Below are positions 1 through 7,436 of a stretch of 64,000 bases of DNA, in pieces. The notes under the pieces are model-generated. The model did no database searches. It was given only the letters and a program-made list of their open reading frames with translations, and was not told where the DNA came from. The stretch covers positions 57,673 through 121,672 of IMG/VR virus record IMGVR_UViG_3300034121_000940; one strand, given 5' to 3'. This stretch comes from a virus. Positions within the stretch are counted from its first letter, which is position 1; each line of letters starts with the position of its first letter. The translations under genes were made by a program, and so were the position numbers.

Positions 1-479
1 GTCTTATAATCTATGATATTTATTTTACCATTTACTACTTCAACTAAATCTGATTGACCACAAATACCTGCAGATTTAAGATACACCATGTGCTCAGGAT
101 ACACACCTTCTTCAAGTTTTTGTGAAGGAGCCATTTTTATACCACTCTCAAGTAAAGGTACAGGAGCTATAATAGGAACTGTCTTACCCTCTCTTTCTAT
201 AGAAGCAAGCGCACATAAATCAGCTTCTCTTTGATTATGATAATATGTACCAAGAGTTACAGCTCTATCAGCCTCAGCTTCCCAAATTTCCTGAATTTTC
301 TTTGGATCAATACCAAACCATTTAGATCTTTTATTCTTGGAAACTTTTTCAGCAATCTTTTTTGCTTCAAATGGTTTCTTAAAATGGGATACTAATGTTG
401 TTACACTGATCCAATCAATGTTATCTTCAGCTGCTAAGCTTTTATAACTGTGATCTGTTGCATTAAAGTATATGCTCAT
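1..479 (-). CDS. PD-(D/E)XK superfamily nuclease, 3' part off left edge
   Basis: Reading leftwards from the ATG at 477-479, the frame stays open to the window edge (about 159 codons), so the C-terminus is missing. The visible protein has a helix with GTYYHNQRE followed by GICGQSDLVE and then NIIDYKT. This is the Asp ... Asp-x-Lys arrangement of RecB/Cas4-like PD-(D/E)XK nucleases. crAss-like phages carry such a nuclease on the virion-gene strand. A role in genome processing or packaging is inference. It overlaps the upstream gene by 17 nt, as tightly packed phage genes do. Confidence 0.75.
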   Translation of the reverse strand, partial: MSIYFNATDHSYKSLAAEDNIDWISVTTLVSHFKKPFEAKKIAEKVSKNKRSKWFGIDPKKIQEIWEAEADRAVTLGTYYHNQREADLCALASIEREGKTVPIIAPVPLLESGIKMAPSQKLEEGVYPEHMVYLKSAGICGQSDLVEVVNGKINIIDYK

Positions 480-810
480 AACCTTCATTTTTTAATATAG
501 TAGCTGCTAATTCTCTTGATGCTTCATCATTTGACTCAATCATGTTTAGTATATTAACAGTTTCTTCTCTTGTAAACTTACCTTCTAATACTAGTATTTT
601 AAGAAACATAATAAGATTATTTTTCTTTAAAGATCTTATAAGTGCCACTGTTATATCCTCCGTTCCTGAATCATCCATGATTGATAAAGGAGCAGTCATC
701 ATTGATGAAGTATCAATAGAGTTCCAAGTAGCACCACCACTGTTACTAGTAATAATACTAGATGTTATATCAGATGCAATTGATATTGGTTGGTTAAAAG
801 GATGTGACAT
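463..810 (-). CDS. conserved small phage protein, unknown function
   Basis: A 115-aa protein with a Ser/Thr-rich N-terminal half and a helical C-terminal half. The C-terminal part holds NILNMIESNDEASRELA, a short pattern that recurs in two replication-arm proteins of this window (34947-35363 and 39037-40377). It starts at ATG 808-810, just after the stop of the upstream zinc-binding gene, and is part of a leftward run of overlapping genes. No catalytic motif is visible. Function unknown. Confidence 0.7.
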   Translation of the reverse strand: MSHPFNQPISIASDITSSIITSNSGGATWNSIDTSSMMTAPLSIMDDSGTEDITVALIRSLKKNNLIMFLKILVLEGKFTREETVNILNMIESNDEASRELAATILKNEGYEHIL

Positions 811-811
811 A

Positions 812-1117
812 TTATTTAAGATTATCTAGTTTATCTTCATCTTCTTCAGTAACTACAGCATTCCATTTTTCTTTTGGACACTCTGATGATAATGCTCTTG
901 TTTTAAATTTAAAAGCACAACCACAAATACTGCAACAAGGTTGAGAACCTGTAAGTGCACAAGATTTTCCTACTTCATCTTTAAATTCACATGTATTACA
1001 TACTGCTAATCTTTCTGCAGCAATCTCTTCAACAAATTCATCTCTTATTATTGAATTTGTAATACCTTCCATAATCTGTTTTCTATTCTTCCAGATTTCC
1101 TTTAGACTTGGTTTCAT
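812..1117 (-). CDS. small cysteine-rich, probably zinc-binding protein
   Basis: A 101-aa protein with an N-terminal basic helix and two cysteine clusters, CNTCEF and CCSICGCAFKFKTR, plus further Cys residues between and after them (CALTG, SECPKEKW). The spacing suggests one or two zinc knuckles or ribbons. Such small Cys-rich proteins are common beside capsid and tail genes of large phages, but their role is unknown. Its start overlaps the IHF-like gene by 35 nt, so translational coupling is likely. Confidence 0.7.
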   Translation of the reverse strand: MKPSLKEIWKNRKQIMEGITNSIIRDEFVEEIAAERLAVCNTCEFKDEVGKSCALTGSQPCCSICGCAFKFKTRALSSECPKEKWNAVVTEEDEDKLDNLK

Positions 1118-1472
1118 ATTTAGATTGTTTAAAGTTGGTTTTTCTTTCTTCTTCTTTAGTAATCATTTCATGCAAATTCTTCATTGCTTCAAGTTTTGCT
1201 TCCAAAACTTTCTTGTGATGATAAGCAGCAAAGGTAGATGTATCATGTGTTACTAATTTTGTTTCTATGGTTTCTATACCTTTTTTAACAGCATATGGTT
1301 TAGCAGCAAACTGTCCTAAACCATCTACGTTAATTCTAGGATGAGCAAGACTTGACAGTTTTTTTCTTAATGTTTTATAAACATGTTCCATCAAATCTTC
1401 TACTAAGTTTTGATCAACTTCTAATTCCTCAGAAATTGTCTTATATAAGTTGACTGCTTTCTTGGGATTCAT
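1083..1472 (-). CDS. IHF/HU-like DNA-binding protein
   Basis: A 129-aa protein. Residues 1-45 are helical, followed by INVDGLGQFAAKPYAVKK, which matches the HU/IHF pattern of a beta strand, Gly-x-Gly-x-Phe turn and beta arm. The family bends duplex DNA as a dimer. crAss-like phages encode an IHF-type subunit on the virion strand, and this position agrees. A basic C-terminal extension of about 35 residues is longer than bacterial HU. It overlaps both neighbours by about 32-35 nt. The phage role (DNA packaging or expression) is inference. Confidence 0.7.
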   Translation of the reverse strand: MNPKKAVNLYKTISEELEVDQNLVEDLMEHVYKTLRKKLSSLAHPRINVDGLGQFAAKPYAVKKGIETIETKLVTHDTSTFAAYHHKKVLEAKLEAMKNLHEMITKEEERKTNFKQSKYETKSKGNLEE

Positions 1473-1830
1473 AGCCTAATAATTTATAGTCAAGTAATAT
1501 TGTTCCTGCTGTTTGAATTTTCAATGTTGGATTAAGCATTACTTGTTTTTTATTATTTGGGTCCTTTACAACTAATCCATTTTTCTCAGCTTTGTTTACA
1601 CAGTTTCTTACAGTTTGTGGAGACTTAAATATCCACTCTTCTTCTGCAGAAGCATCATAACAAAAATGAGTTAGTTCTATTGGCTGATTAAAACTTAATA
1701 GTGTCAAACAGTTTAAATCAGATTCACTCATTACTATACGGTTAATATAGCAATGAGTTAAGATCTGAAATTTAACCACATCCCATTTAGGCATTCTAAC
1801 CTTTTTCTGAACTTGGTTAACTGTTGCCAT
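1441..1830 (-). CDS. winged-helix-like phage protein
   Basis: A 129-aa protein. The middle part reads as helix-turn-helix followed by a beta wing: IFKSPQTVRNCVNKAEKNG then LVVKDPNNKKQVMLNP. This is the recognition-helix-plus-wing order of winged-helix domains. No enzyme motif is visible. It lies between the IHF-like and coiled-coil genes, suggesting a structural or late regulatory role; both are inference. The same fold can also serve as a protein interface in virion proteins. Confidence 0.6.
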   Translation of the reverse strand: MATVNQVQKKVRMPKWDVVKFQILTHCYINRIVMSESDLNCLTLLSFNQPIELTHFCYDASAEEEWIFKSPQTVRNCVNKAEKNGLVVKDPNNKKQVMLNPTLKIQTAGTILLDYKLLGYESQESSQLI

Positions 1831-1832
1831 TC

Positions 1833-2114
1833 TTATGATTTTTTAAGTTTTCTTTCTGCTGTAGGAGCTGGTGTTTCTTCATCCTCTTCACGGTCACTTG
1901 TGTCTTGCTCTTGTTGTGCCGCCATGATGTTAGCCCATTGCATTTGAATTGTTACTCTCTTAAATCTAGCTTCCTCAATTTCTGTTAGTAACTTCTCATA
2001 CTTAGATTGTGCTTCCAAATAAGGTACAGACTCTTCATAGAAAGCTTTCATTTCTTCCTTTCTCTGAATTAATTCTTCCTGAGTTAATTCTCTTTCATCT
2101 GTTACATTTTCCAT
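1833..2114 (-). CDS. small coiled-coil phage protein
   Basis: A 93-aa protein made almost wholly of charged helix with heptad-like spacing (residues 8-70), then an acidic Pro/Ala linker and a basic end, KLKKS. It is the first gene of the leftward run that ends at the left edge, with about 120 nt of AT-rich sequence and a terminator upstream. It may be an oligomerising or scaffold-type protein, but nothing more specific can be read. Function unknown. Confidence 0.6.
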   Translation of the reverse strand: MENVTDERELTQEELIQRKEEMKAFYEESVPYLEAQSKYEKLLTEIEEARFKRVTIQMQWANIMAAQQEQDTSDREEDEETPAPTAERKLKKS

Positions 2115-2169
2115 TTTTTATATTTTTAAAGTTTAAACAAAAATACTAATAAAGTTTAAATTTTAAATA

Positions 2170-2209
2170 TTTAAAAACTAAAAAATCCAGATGTATAAAC
2201 ACCTGGATT
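2170..2209 (-). terminator. intrinsic terminator
   Basis: On the minus strand the arms at 2203-2209 and 2184-2190 (AATCCAG / CTGGATT) form a hairpin, with three further pairs inside. It is followed by a run of T. It closes the lysis cassette transcript coming from the right. Confidence 0.7.
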
Positions 2210-2237
2210 ATTGTAACCACCATTACGGTAATGAGCA

Positions 2238-2396
2238 TTACCTATTTTTAACTGTAAAATTTAATAAAGTAAAACAGTAAAAATCTCTACTTGCATCAAT
2301 TTCAATACTAAACAAATCTAAACTAGATAGTCTTACTTTAAGAATTAATTTATCCCATTGTTTATTTTTAGATACCCAATTATTTCTTAGTTTCAT
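2238..2396 (-). CDS. small unknown protein at the end of the lysis cassette
   Basis: A 52-aa frame whose ATG (2394-2396) overlaps the TGA of the YkuD-like gene as ATGA, the usual sign of coupled phage genes. The product begins MKLRNNWVSKNKQW and continues with alternating hydrophobic and charged residues consistent with beta strands. The terminator at 2170-2209 follows. No known domain is recognised. Confidence 0.5.
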   Translation of the reverse strand: MKLRNNWVSKNKQWDKLILKVRLSSLDLFSIEIDASRDFYCFTLLNFTVKNR

Positions 2397-2989
2397 ACTG
2401 GTTCAAATTCATTTAATAAGACGTAAGTAACTTTTTTTTGAGACTTTAACATTTTTACAAGAGCTAAATGTTTTTGTTTATTATTACAAACTTGACAACC
2501 AGCAGACCAAGTACCAATATTTTCTTGCTCACCTTTAAAAGAATCATCATAAGTAGCAGCATGAAAATTAATACCATAACCAGAACCTTTAATTGGAACT
2601 CCAATTTCTTCTGATTTGTTATCTCTATCACCATCTCTAAAAATTATAAAATTACCAACTTGTTTTAATGCTGGCATTTTACCCATATGTAAACCATATT
2701 TCCATACATTATAATACCATTCATCAGCTTTAACAATAGCTGCACCTAATTTATTATATTTTAAAAAACCACCTTCTAAAACAGGTGTTCCTGGATTTGT
2801 TGTCCCTAATAAAACAGAATCAAACTTTTCACCTTTAAATATATAAAATTTATCATCAAATTTATTAGGTGCATCTTCATTTGATCTTACACCCAAAATC
2901 CAATAATCTTCAGGAATAGATTTATATGATGGTAATGACTTTACTTTTGCAAGCAATTGCTTATCATTGTATGCTCTTACATTAATCAT
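2393..2989 (-). CDS. YkuD/L,D-transpeptidase-like cell-wall enzyme (endolysin candidate)
   Basis: A 198-aa protein. The C-terminal third has GINFHAATYDD then GTWSAGCQVC, i.e. a His followed 19 residues later by S-x-G-C. This resembles the catalytic His and Ser-His-Gly-Cys motif of YkuD-fold enzymes, with Ala replacing the second His. The N-terminal half holds an extra domain with many aromatic residues. It precedes a holin candidate and a coiled-coil membrane protein, so a role in peptidoglycan cleavage at lysis is the best inference. Whether it hydrolyses or transpeptidates cannot be told from sequence. Confidence 0.6.
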   Translation of the reverse strand: MINVRAYNDKQLLAKVKSLPSYKSIPEDYWILGVRSNEDAPNKFDDKFYIFKGEKFDSVLLGTTNPGTPVLEGGFLKYNKLGAAIVKADEWYYNVWKYGLHMGKMPALKQVGNFIIFRDGDRDNKSEEIGVPIKGSGYGINFHAATYDDSFKGEQENIGTWSAGCQVCNNKQKHLALVKMLKSQKKVTYVLLNEFEPV

Positions 2990-2999
2990 AAATTAGTTT

Positions 3000-3227
3000 T
3001 TAATGTTCTACTTGAGAATCTTCAACTGTAAACTGAGACATAGTTGCAATCAATCCACCTCCAAATGCTGCATATGTTCCTGCGGTAATGATGACTGCTG
3101 GTAATGCGATTGGTGCTGTAGCAATAAATGTTCCTAATGCTGTCAAACCTAAACCTAGACTTTGTACTTTTTTCCAAAATTTAGGTGTTGGCGAAAACCA
3201 TCTTTGTTTTAAAGTTAATCCTTCCAT
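3000..3227 (-). CDS. small membrane protein, holin candidate
   Basis: A 75-aa protein with a basic amphipathic N-terminus and two hydrophobic segments (about residues 25-45 and 47-63, Ala/Gly/Ile-rich) joined by a short turn. The C-terminal end is acidic. Size, topology and position between the YkuD-like enzyme and a coiled-coil membrane protein fit a class II holin. That is inference from context; holins have no diagnostic motif. Confidence 0.5.
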   Translation of the reverse strand: MEGLTLKQRWFSPTPKFWKKVQSLGLGLTALGTFIATAPIALPAVIITAGTYAAFGGGLIATMSQFTVEDSQVEH

Positions 3228-3229
3228 AA

Positions 3230-3538
3230 TTATACTGTTTTTGGTCTTTTAATTATTAACTCTCTTACTGCATCTGAAAGTTCACTAACATGCTTGGCAA
3301 GATTTTTAATTTCAAGCTGAGTCAACTCCTGAATAGCTTGATATTTTAATTGGTTTTCTTGTTGTACTAACTCAATTTTTCCTTTAAGTTTTCCAAGTTC
3401 TTCAGATGTTTTTGTATGATTATTTATTAATAGCTCAATGTCTTTTCTAGTATCATTGTAAGCTGTTCTTAAAAAGAAACCAAAAATTGTAATTATTGTT
3501 GCTGCAATAAATAATATAACTGTAAGCATTTCATTCAT
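3230..3538 (-). CDS. membrane-anchored coiled-coil protein, i-spanin-like
   Basis: A 102-aa protein with one N-terminal transmembrane helix (MLTVILFIAATIITIFGFF) followed by a long charged coiled coil. This is the layout of Rz-type inner-membrane spanins, and it sits in the lysis cassette. A linked o-spanin lipoprotein is not found next to it; a small lipoprotein is encoded far away at 46802-46942. It could also be an antiholin or other membrane tether. It is preceded by the TATATTATTATATA motif at 3551-3565. Confidence 0.5.
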   Translation of the reverse strand: MNEMLTVILFIAATIITIFGFFLRTAYNDTRKDIELLINNHTKTSEELGKLKGKIELVQQENQLKYQAIQELTQLEIKNLAKHVSELSDAVRELIIKRPKTV

Positions 3539-3550
3539 AATAAAAATTTT

Positions 3551-3565
3551 TATATAATAATATAC
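3551..3565 (-). promoter_or_regulatory. recurrent late-gene motif (candidate phage promoter)
   Basis: Minus-strand GTATATTATTATATA, 13 nt upstream of the ATG of the spanin-like gene. Nearly identical copies lie before the genes starting at 9392, 10049 and 11626, each at the head of a short operon. A phage-specific late promoter is inferred. Confidence 0.45.
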
Positions 3566-3585
3566 TAAAAAAATTCTACAAACTA

Positions 3586-3828
3586 CTATAAATAGTACTC
3601 ATTTCTTATCTGAATTGGAACATTGTCCATCTCTTGAAACTTTTCAAATAAGATAGGTGTCTGAGTAATAGTTAATCCAGGTATTTCTTCTAATGCTTCT
3701 TGCTCATTAGGAAAAATAAAAAAGCTTGCTATGTAATCTGATATCTGTGAATCAGATGGTCTTAAACAAACATTAGCCTCTAAATCCGGCTCAATAAAAT
3801 AACTTGTTGATAATGTAAACTGTTTCAT
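3586..3828 (-). CDS. small unknown phage protein
   Basis: An 80-aa protein with mixed alpha/beta character and a conserved-looking centre, DYIASFFIFPNEQEALEEIP. It lies directly downstream (2-nt gap) of the large fibre gene and is followed by an operon break with a promoter-like motif. It may be a fibre assembly factor or minor tail component on context alone. Function unknown. Confidence 0.65.
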   Translation of the reverse strand: MKQFTLSTSYFIEPDLEANVCLRPSDSQISDYIASFFIFPNEQEALEEIPGLTITQTPILFEKFQEMDNVPIQIRNEYYL

Positions 3829-3830
3829 AA

Positions 3831-6800
3831 TTATAAAGAATAAACACCTAATCTATAAACATCAAATTGTCCTGAGTTATTAACTCCACCTCCGGATGTA
3901 CCCATTGTTCTTACACCAAAGAAATTTAATCCTACCGTTGATGCGGGTAGATTTGTATTTAATACACCTTGTGCAACAACACCAGTTTCTTTATTTACAA
4001 TTCTATAAATAACATCTGTTGATCCAGGAGCATTGTATAAGTAACAAGAATAAATAGTAGTAATAGCGGCACCAGCAGTTCTGTTTGACGGGAATGAAGC
4101 ACCTAAATCTGTTTTAGTTGCTGTACCTGAAGCATCATTATACATAATTTGCAAGTTAGCATCTCCTGAATCATTAGCAAAAGCTATGATGTTTGTTAGT
4201 GCAGATGGTTGATCATTATTACTACCACCAATTGCTAAATCTGCTGTTGAAGAAGCTACTCCCCAAAAGTTATGTGTACCAGTAGCTGTAGCTGTATCTG
4301 AAATATTAAATTCACCAGTATATAAAAAACCACCAGTAACATACCATAATAATACAGAACCTCTCATACCAGAATATCTACCAGTTGCTGTTATAGACGC
4401 TGTTACACCTAATCTAATACTTTTGGTAGCATATGAAGTTGTTCCTACAGAACGTGCTGTATTTGTACCACTTGTTGATAAAGTAATACCAGCAGTAGTA
4501 TCAATAGTAGTTGAATTATTTCTAAAAGTTGCACCTCTCCAAATTTCATTACCTTGTAGTTTAGGAATTAACGATTCTTCATATACTGGTATATTTAATG
4601 TAGTTCCTGTAAGAGTTGCTGCACCACTTGTACCAGTATTTGTTACAGTTAATATATCACTAATTGTTTCTGCAGCTGTTCTATATTTTACAATACCATT
4701 ATCACTTACTAAAATTTTACCAGTATTAGTAGTAGCATTTGCTACAGTAGATATTTTAACGTTACCATTAACTTCTAATTTGGCTGATGGTGTAGATGTA
4801 CCAATACCAAGATCACCATTTGCTAACATAGTCATTTTGATGTTACCAAAATTACTCCATCTAAATAAAGGTCTATTAACAACTTCTGAACTACCGATTC
4901 TTACATCATGGTTTAATAATGGTTCTGTACCTGTATCATTTGTTCCATTACCAAAAAGATATAAAGCAATCTTATCACTTGCATTATAACCCTGCAATGT
5001 TGGAATAAAATTACTATCAACACCTGTAGCATTACTAATTCTAAAATAAGATGAATCATCACTTACATCAAATTGAGCAATAGTTTCACTATCACTAGGT
5101 ATCTCTATACTTCTTACATGAAGCGGTGCTGTAGGATTAATAAGTCCGACACCTACTTTACCTAAATTATCAATTACAAATGGTGATGAATCTACATTGT
5201 TATTATCTTCTACTAAAAATGAATTAGCAGATGATGTATTATTAACATGTAGTCTAGCTGTTGGTGATGTAACTGTAGTACCAATACTTACATTACCTCC
5301 AGTTACTCTAACCGTTTCTTGTGATCCATCAAATAATCTTATAAGAGGTCCTGAAATGATAGCCTGGTCTCCTTGAGCTCTAAAGTAATTATCATCGCCA
5401 TACTTTAATTCTGACCAAGTTGCACTATCAATTGTTAATTGAGCACTTATATCTTTTAATCTTACATTACCTAAAGTATCTAATTTATAAGCAGGTGTTG
5501 TGGTTCCAATACCAACATTGCCATTTTTAAGTAAATGAATTCCTGTGGTTAAATCATAACCAGTTGTTGATGATGAACTTCCTACAGTCCAATGAGAACT
5601 TATTAATGAAGAATTTAAACCGTATGTACCAAAAAACACGGTACCATTTGTATCACTTGTTGATATTTTACTCACTCCAGTCCAACCACCGGTATTAAGT
5701 GAGCTCATATCTAAATTTGTTCCTGCACCATAACTTCCAAACAAAATACCTCCAGCTGGTCCAAGTTTGTAAGTACCATCTACTTCTAATTTTTCTGTTG
5801 GTGTAGTTGTACCTATACCAATATTAGTTCCTGTATCAGTAATAATACCTTGTTTAATTATTTTTCCTGTTGTACCATCAAATACAGGTATAGTATTATT
5901 AATTGAACTTGCAGGACCAGTTACAGCACCTACAATATTTTTTTGAATTACATTCCAGTATTGACCTACAGTAGCTTGATTACCAGACACAGTCCCATCT
6001 GTGTTACATATAATCATATCTCCTACTTCAACATCTATACCGCTTGCACCACCAATTTTACCAGCAACACTTGCAATATACATCCATCCGGCATCTGCTG
6101 CAGGATAATTAGGATTTGTAGAACAATCAATAGTTCCTTTATATACTAAAGCATTAGAATTACCTAATATATTGTCTGTATAAACTTTGACTGCATTCTG
6201 TGTTGGGTATAATGTATCTGATGTACCTAATGAAACATCAGTTGATTTATTTGCTTGATCTTCCGGAGTATATCCTAAAGCAGTAGCAACTGTAATTTCT
6301 TCTACAGAACCTGTTCCTGCTGTGGTTCTACCAAGAATTTTAGAAGTTGACATTGATAGCTTACTAACACTAATTGCAGCAGTTGCTGAAATATCAGAAT
6401 CTACAATAGTACTAGCAGGACTTTGAAAAACTCCATTTACAACTTTTACAACACCTGTTCCAGCAACAGAAGGGATTGTAGTATGAACGTGAGATGGATG
6501 TAATGAATCAAAATAAAATACAACTTGTCTTGATTGTGTTACATTTTTTTGTGCCCATAATTCTATATAAATTCTTTCTGTTGATAGAATTGTTGTTTGA
6601 GGCATTGTAACATTTGCAATATACTGTGCTGTTGTTACAGGATCATAAATATAAACATCATCTGAATTAGCTAAAGATGTATATACTCCTGTACTTGAAT
6701 TATATTTATAAATTCTTATTTGAAATTGTGTTTGATTAGTTGAGCCTCCACTTCCAGCAACAGATGCCCAAATATTAAAATCCCATAAACCTCCAGGAAT

Positions 6801-7349
6801 ATCAGTAACTCCAGGTGTTCCTGTAATAGTAACAAATCCACATACTAAACTGTATGAACCATTTGTTAAATTAGCAGAAGTAACAGAACCTGTACCTACA
6901 TTATATGTTATACCTAATTGAGATACTGCTACAGGGGAGGTTGGTAAACCAGTAGTAGGAGATATATCAGTAGTATTTTGGTAGTTTAAATAATAAACTA
7001 TACCACCCCCTCCGGAACCACCGTTAGGAATAGCTCCCGGAACCCATGCGCTACCATTCCACTGAAGTGTTTGACCAGTTGAAGGTGTAGCATTACTTAC
7101 AGGATTTCCTTGTAAACCATCAACAGTTGGGTTAGGATATGTACCAGTTAAATCACCACCAGCAGAACCCGTTACTCCCATTATATTCCAAGATGTTCCA
7201 TCTGAATAATAATATTGGTCAGACCAATACACTATTCTTTTAGTATTAGCACTTGCTAAATTAGTTGTAATATCTAATGTATCTGCTTTTAAATTATTAA
7301 TATCACTGCCTTGAAGGTTGATATCAACAAAAAACTTCTTCTCTGCCAT
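3831..7349 (-). CDS. large tail fibre / receptor-binding protein
   Basis: A 1172-aa protein. I place the start at ATG 7347-7349 (MAEKKFFVDINLQGS) because the adjacent fibre gene begins with the same 15 residues; a frame-extending upstream ATG lies inside the preceding terminator. Residues 60-130 carry the GGDLTGTYPNPTV-type repeat, and the middle holds several GIGTTTP..KLEV repeats typical of trimeric beta-helical fibres. The C-terminal third is a beta-rich domain, probably the receptor-binding head. It is likely a phage adhesin attached through the shared N-terminal anchor. Confidence 0.8.
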   Translation of the reverse strand: MAEKKFFVDINLQGSDINNLKADTLDITTNLASANTKRIVYWSDQYYYSDGTSWNIMGVTGSAGGDLTGTYPNPTVDGLQGNPVSNATPSTGQTLQWNGSAWVPGAIPNGGSGGGGIVYYLNYQNTTDISPTTGLPTSPVAVSQLGITYNVGTGSVTSANLTNGSYSLVCGFVTITGTPGVTDIPGGLWDFNIWASVAGSGGSTNQTQFQIRIYKYNSSTGVYTSLANSDDVYIYDPVTTAQYIANVTMPQTTILSTERIYIELWAQKNVTQSRQVVFYFDSLHPSHVHTTIPSVAGTGVVKVVNGVFQSPASTIVDSDISATAAISVSKLSMSTSKILGRTTAGTGSVEEITVATALGYTPEDQANKSTDVSLGTSDTLYPTQNAVKVYTDNILGNSNALVYKGTIDCSTNPNYPAADAGWMYIASVAGKIGGASGIDVEVGDMIICNTDGTVSGNQATVGQYWNVIQKNIVGAVTGPASSINNTIPVFDGTTGKIIKQGIITDTGTNIGIGTTTPTEKLEVDGTYKLGPAGGILFGSYGAGTNLDMSSLNTGGWTGVSKISTSDTNGTVFFGTYGLNSSLISSHWTVGSSSSTTGYDLTTGIHLLKNGNVGIGTTTPAYKLDTLGNVRLKDISAQLTIDSATWSELKYGDDNYFRAQGDQAIISGPLIRLFDGSQETVRVTGGNVSIGTTVTSPTARLHVNNTSSANSFLVEDNNNVDSSPFVIDNLGKVGVGLINPTAPLHVRSIEIPSDSETIAQFDVSDDSSYFRISNATGVDSNFIPTLQGYNASDKIALYLFGNGTNDTGTEPLLNHDVRIGSSEVVNRPLFRWSNFGNIKMTMLANGDLGIGTSTPSAKLEVNGNVKISTVANATTNTGKILVSDNGIVKYRTAAETISDILTVTNTGTSGAATLTGTTLNIPVYEESLIPKLQGNEIWRGATFRNNSTTIDTTAGITLSTSGTNTARSVGTTSYATKSIRLGVTASITATGRYSGMRGSVLLWYVTGGFLYTGEFNISDTATATGTHNFWGVASSTADLAIGGSNNDQPSALTNIIAFANDSGDANLQIMYNDASGTATKTDLGASFPSNRTAGAAITTIYSCYLYNAPGSTDVIYRIVNKETGVVAQGVLNTNLPASTVGLNFFGVRTMGTSGGGVNNSGQFDVYRLGVYSL

Positions 7350-7363
7350 TTTATTATTTTTTA

Positions 7364-7371
7364 CAAATATA
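7364..7371 (-). promoter_or_regulatory. host-type -7 element before the fibre gene
   Basis: TATATTTG on the minus strand matches the Bacteroidota -7 consensus TAnnTTTG. It lies 14 nt upstream of the fibre ATG and just after the terminator of the previous gene. A clear -33 TTTG box is not seen. Confidence 0.4.
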
Positions 7372-7379
7372 GTATATTT

Positions 7380-7411
7380 AAAAAAACCCACCCCTATTAT
7401 GGAGTGGGTTT
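7380..7411 (-). terminator. intrinsic terminator after the repeat-rich fibre gene
   Basis: Arms 7404-7411 and 7384-7391 (AAACCCAC / GTGGGTTT), extended inside by G-C and wobble pairs, are followed on the minus strand by seven T. It separates the two fibre genes into independent transcripts. Confidence 0.85.
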
Positions 7412-7436
7412 AAGTTGAGTTTTTGTTAATTAGGTA

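Noticed and set aside
4423-4989. 188-aa plus-strand ORF opposite the large fibre gene
   Set aside because: Low-complexity shadow of the repeat-rich fibre frame; composition (Val/Pro/Leu runs) is that of a reverse frame.
7350-7391. Upstream start for the large fibre protein
   Set aside because: The extra 14 codons come from the terminator T-run and promoter region, while the shared anchor begins at ATG 7349.
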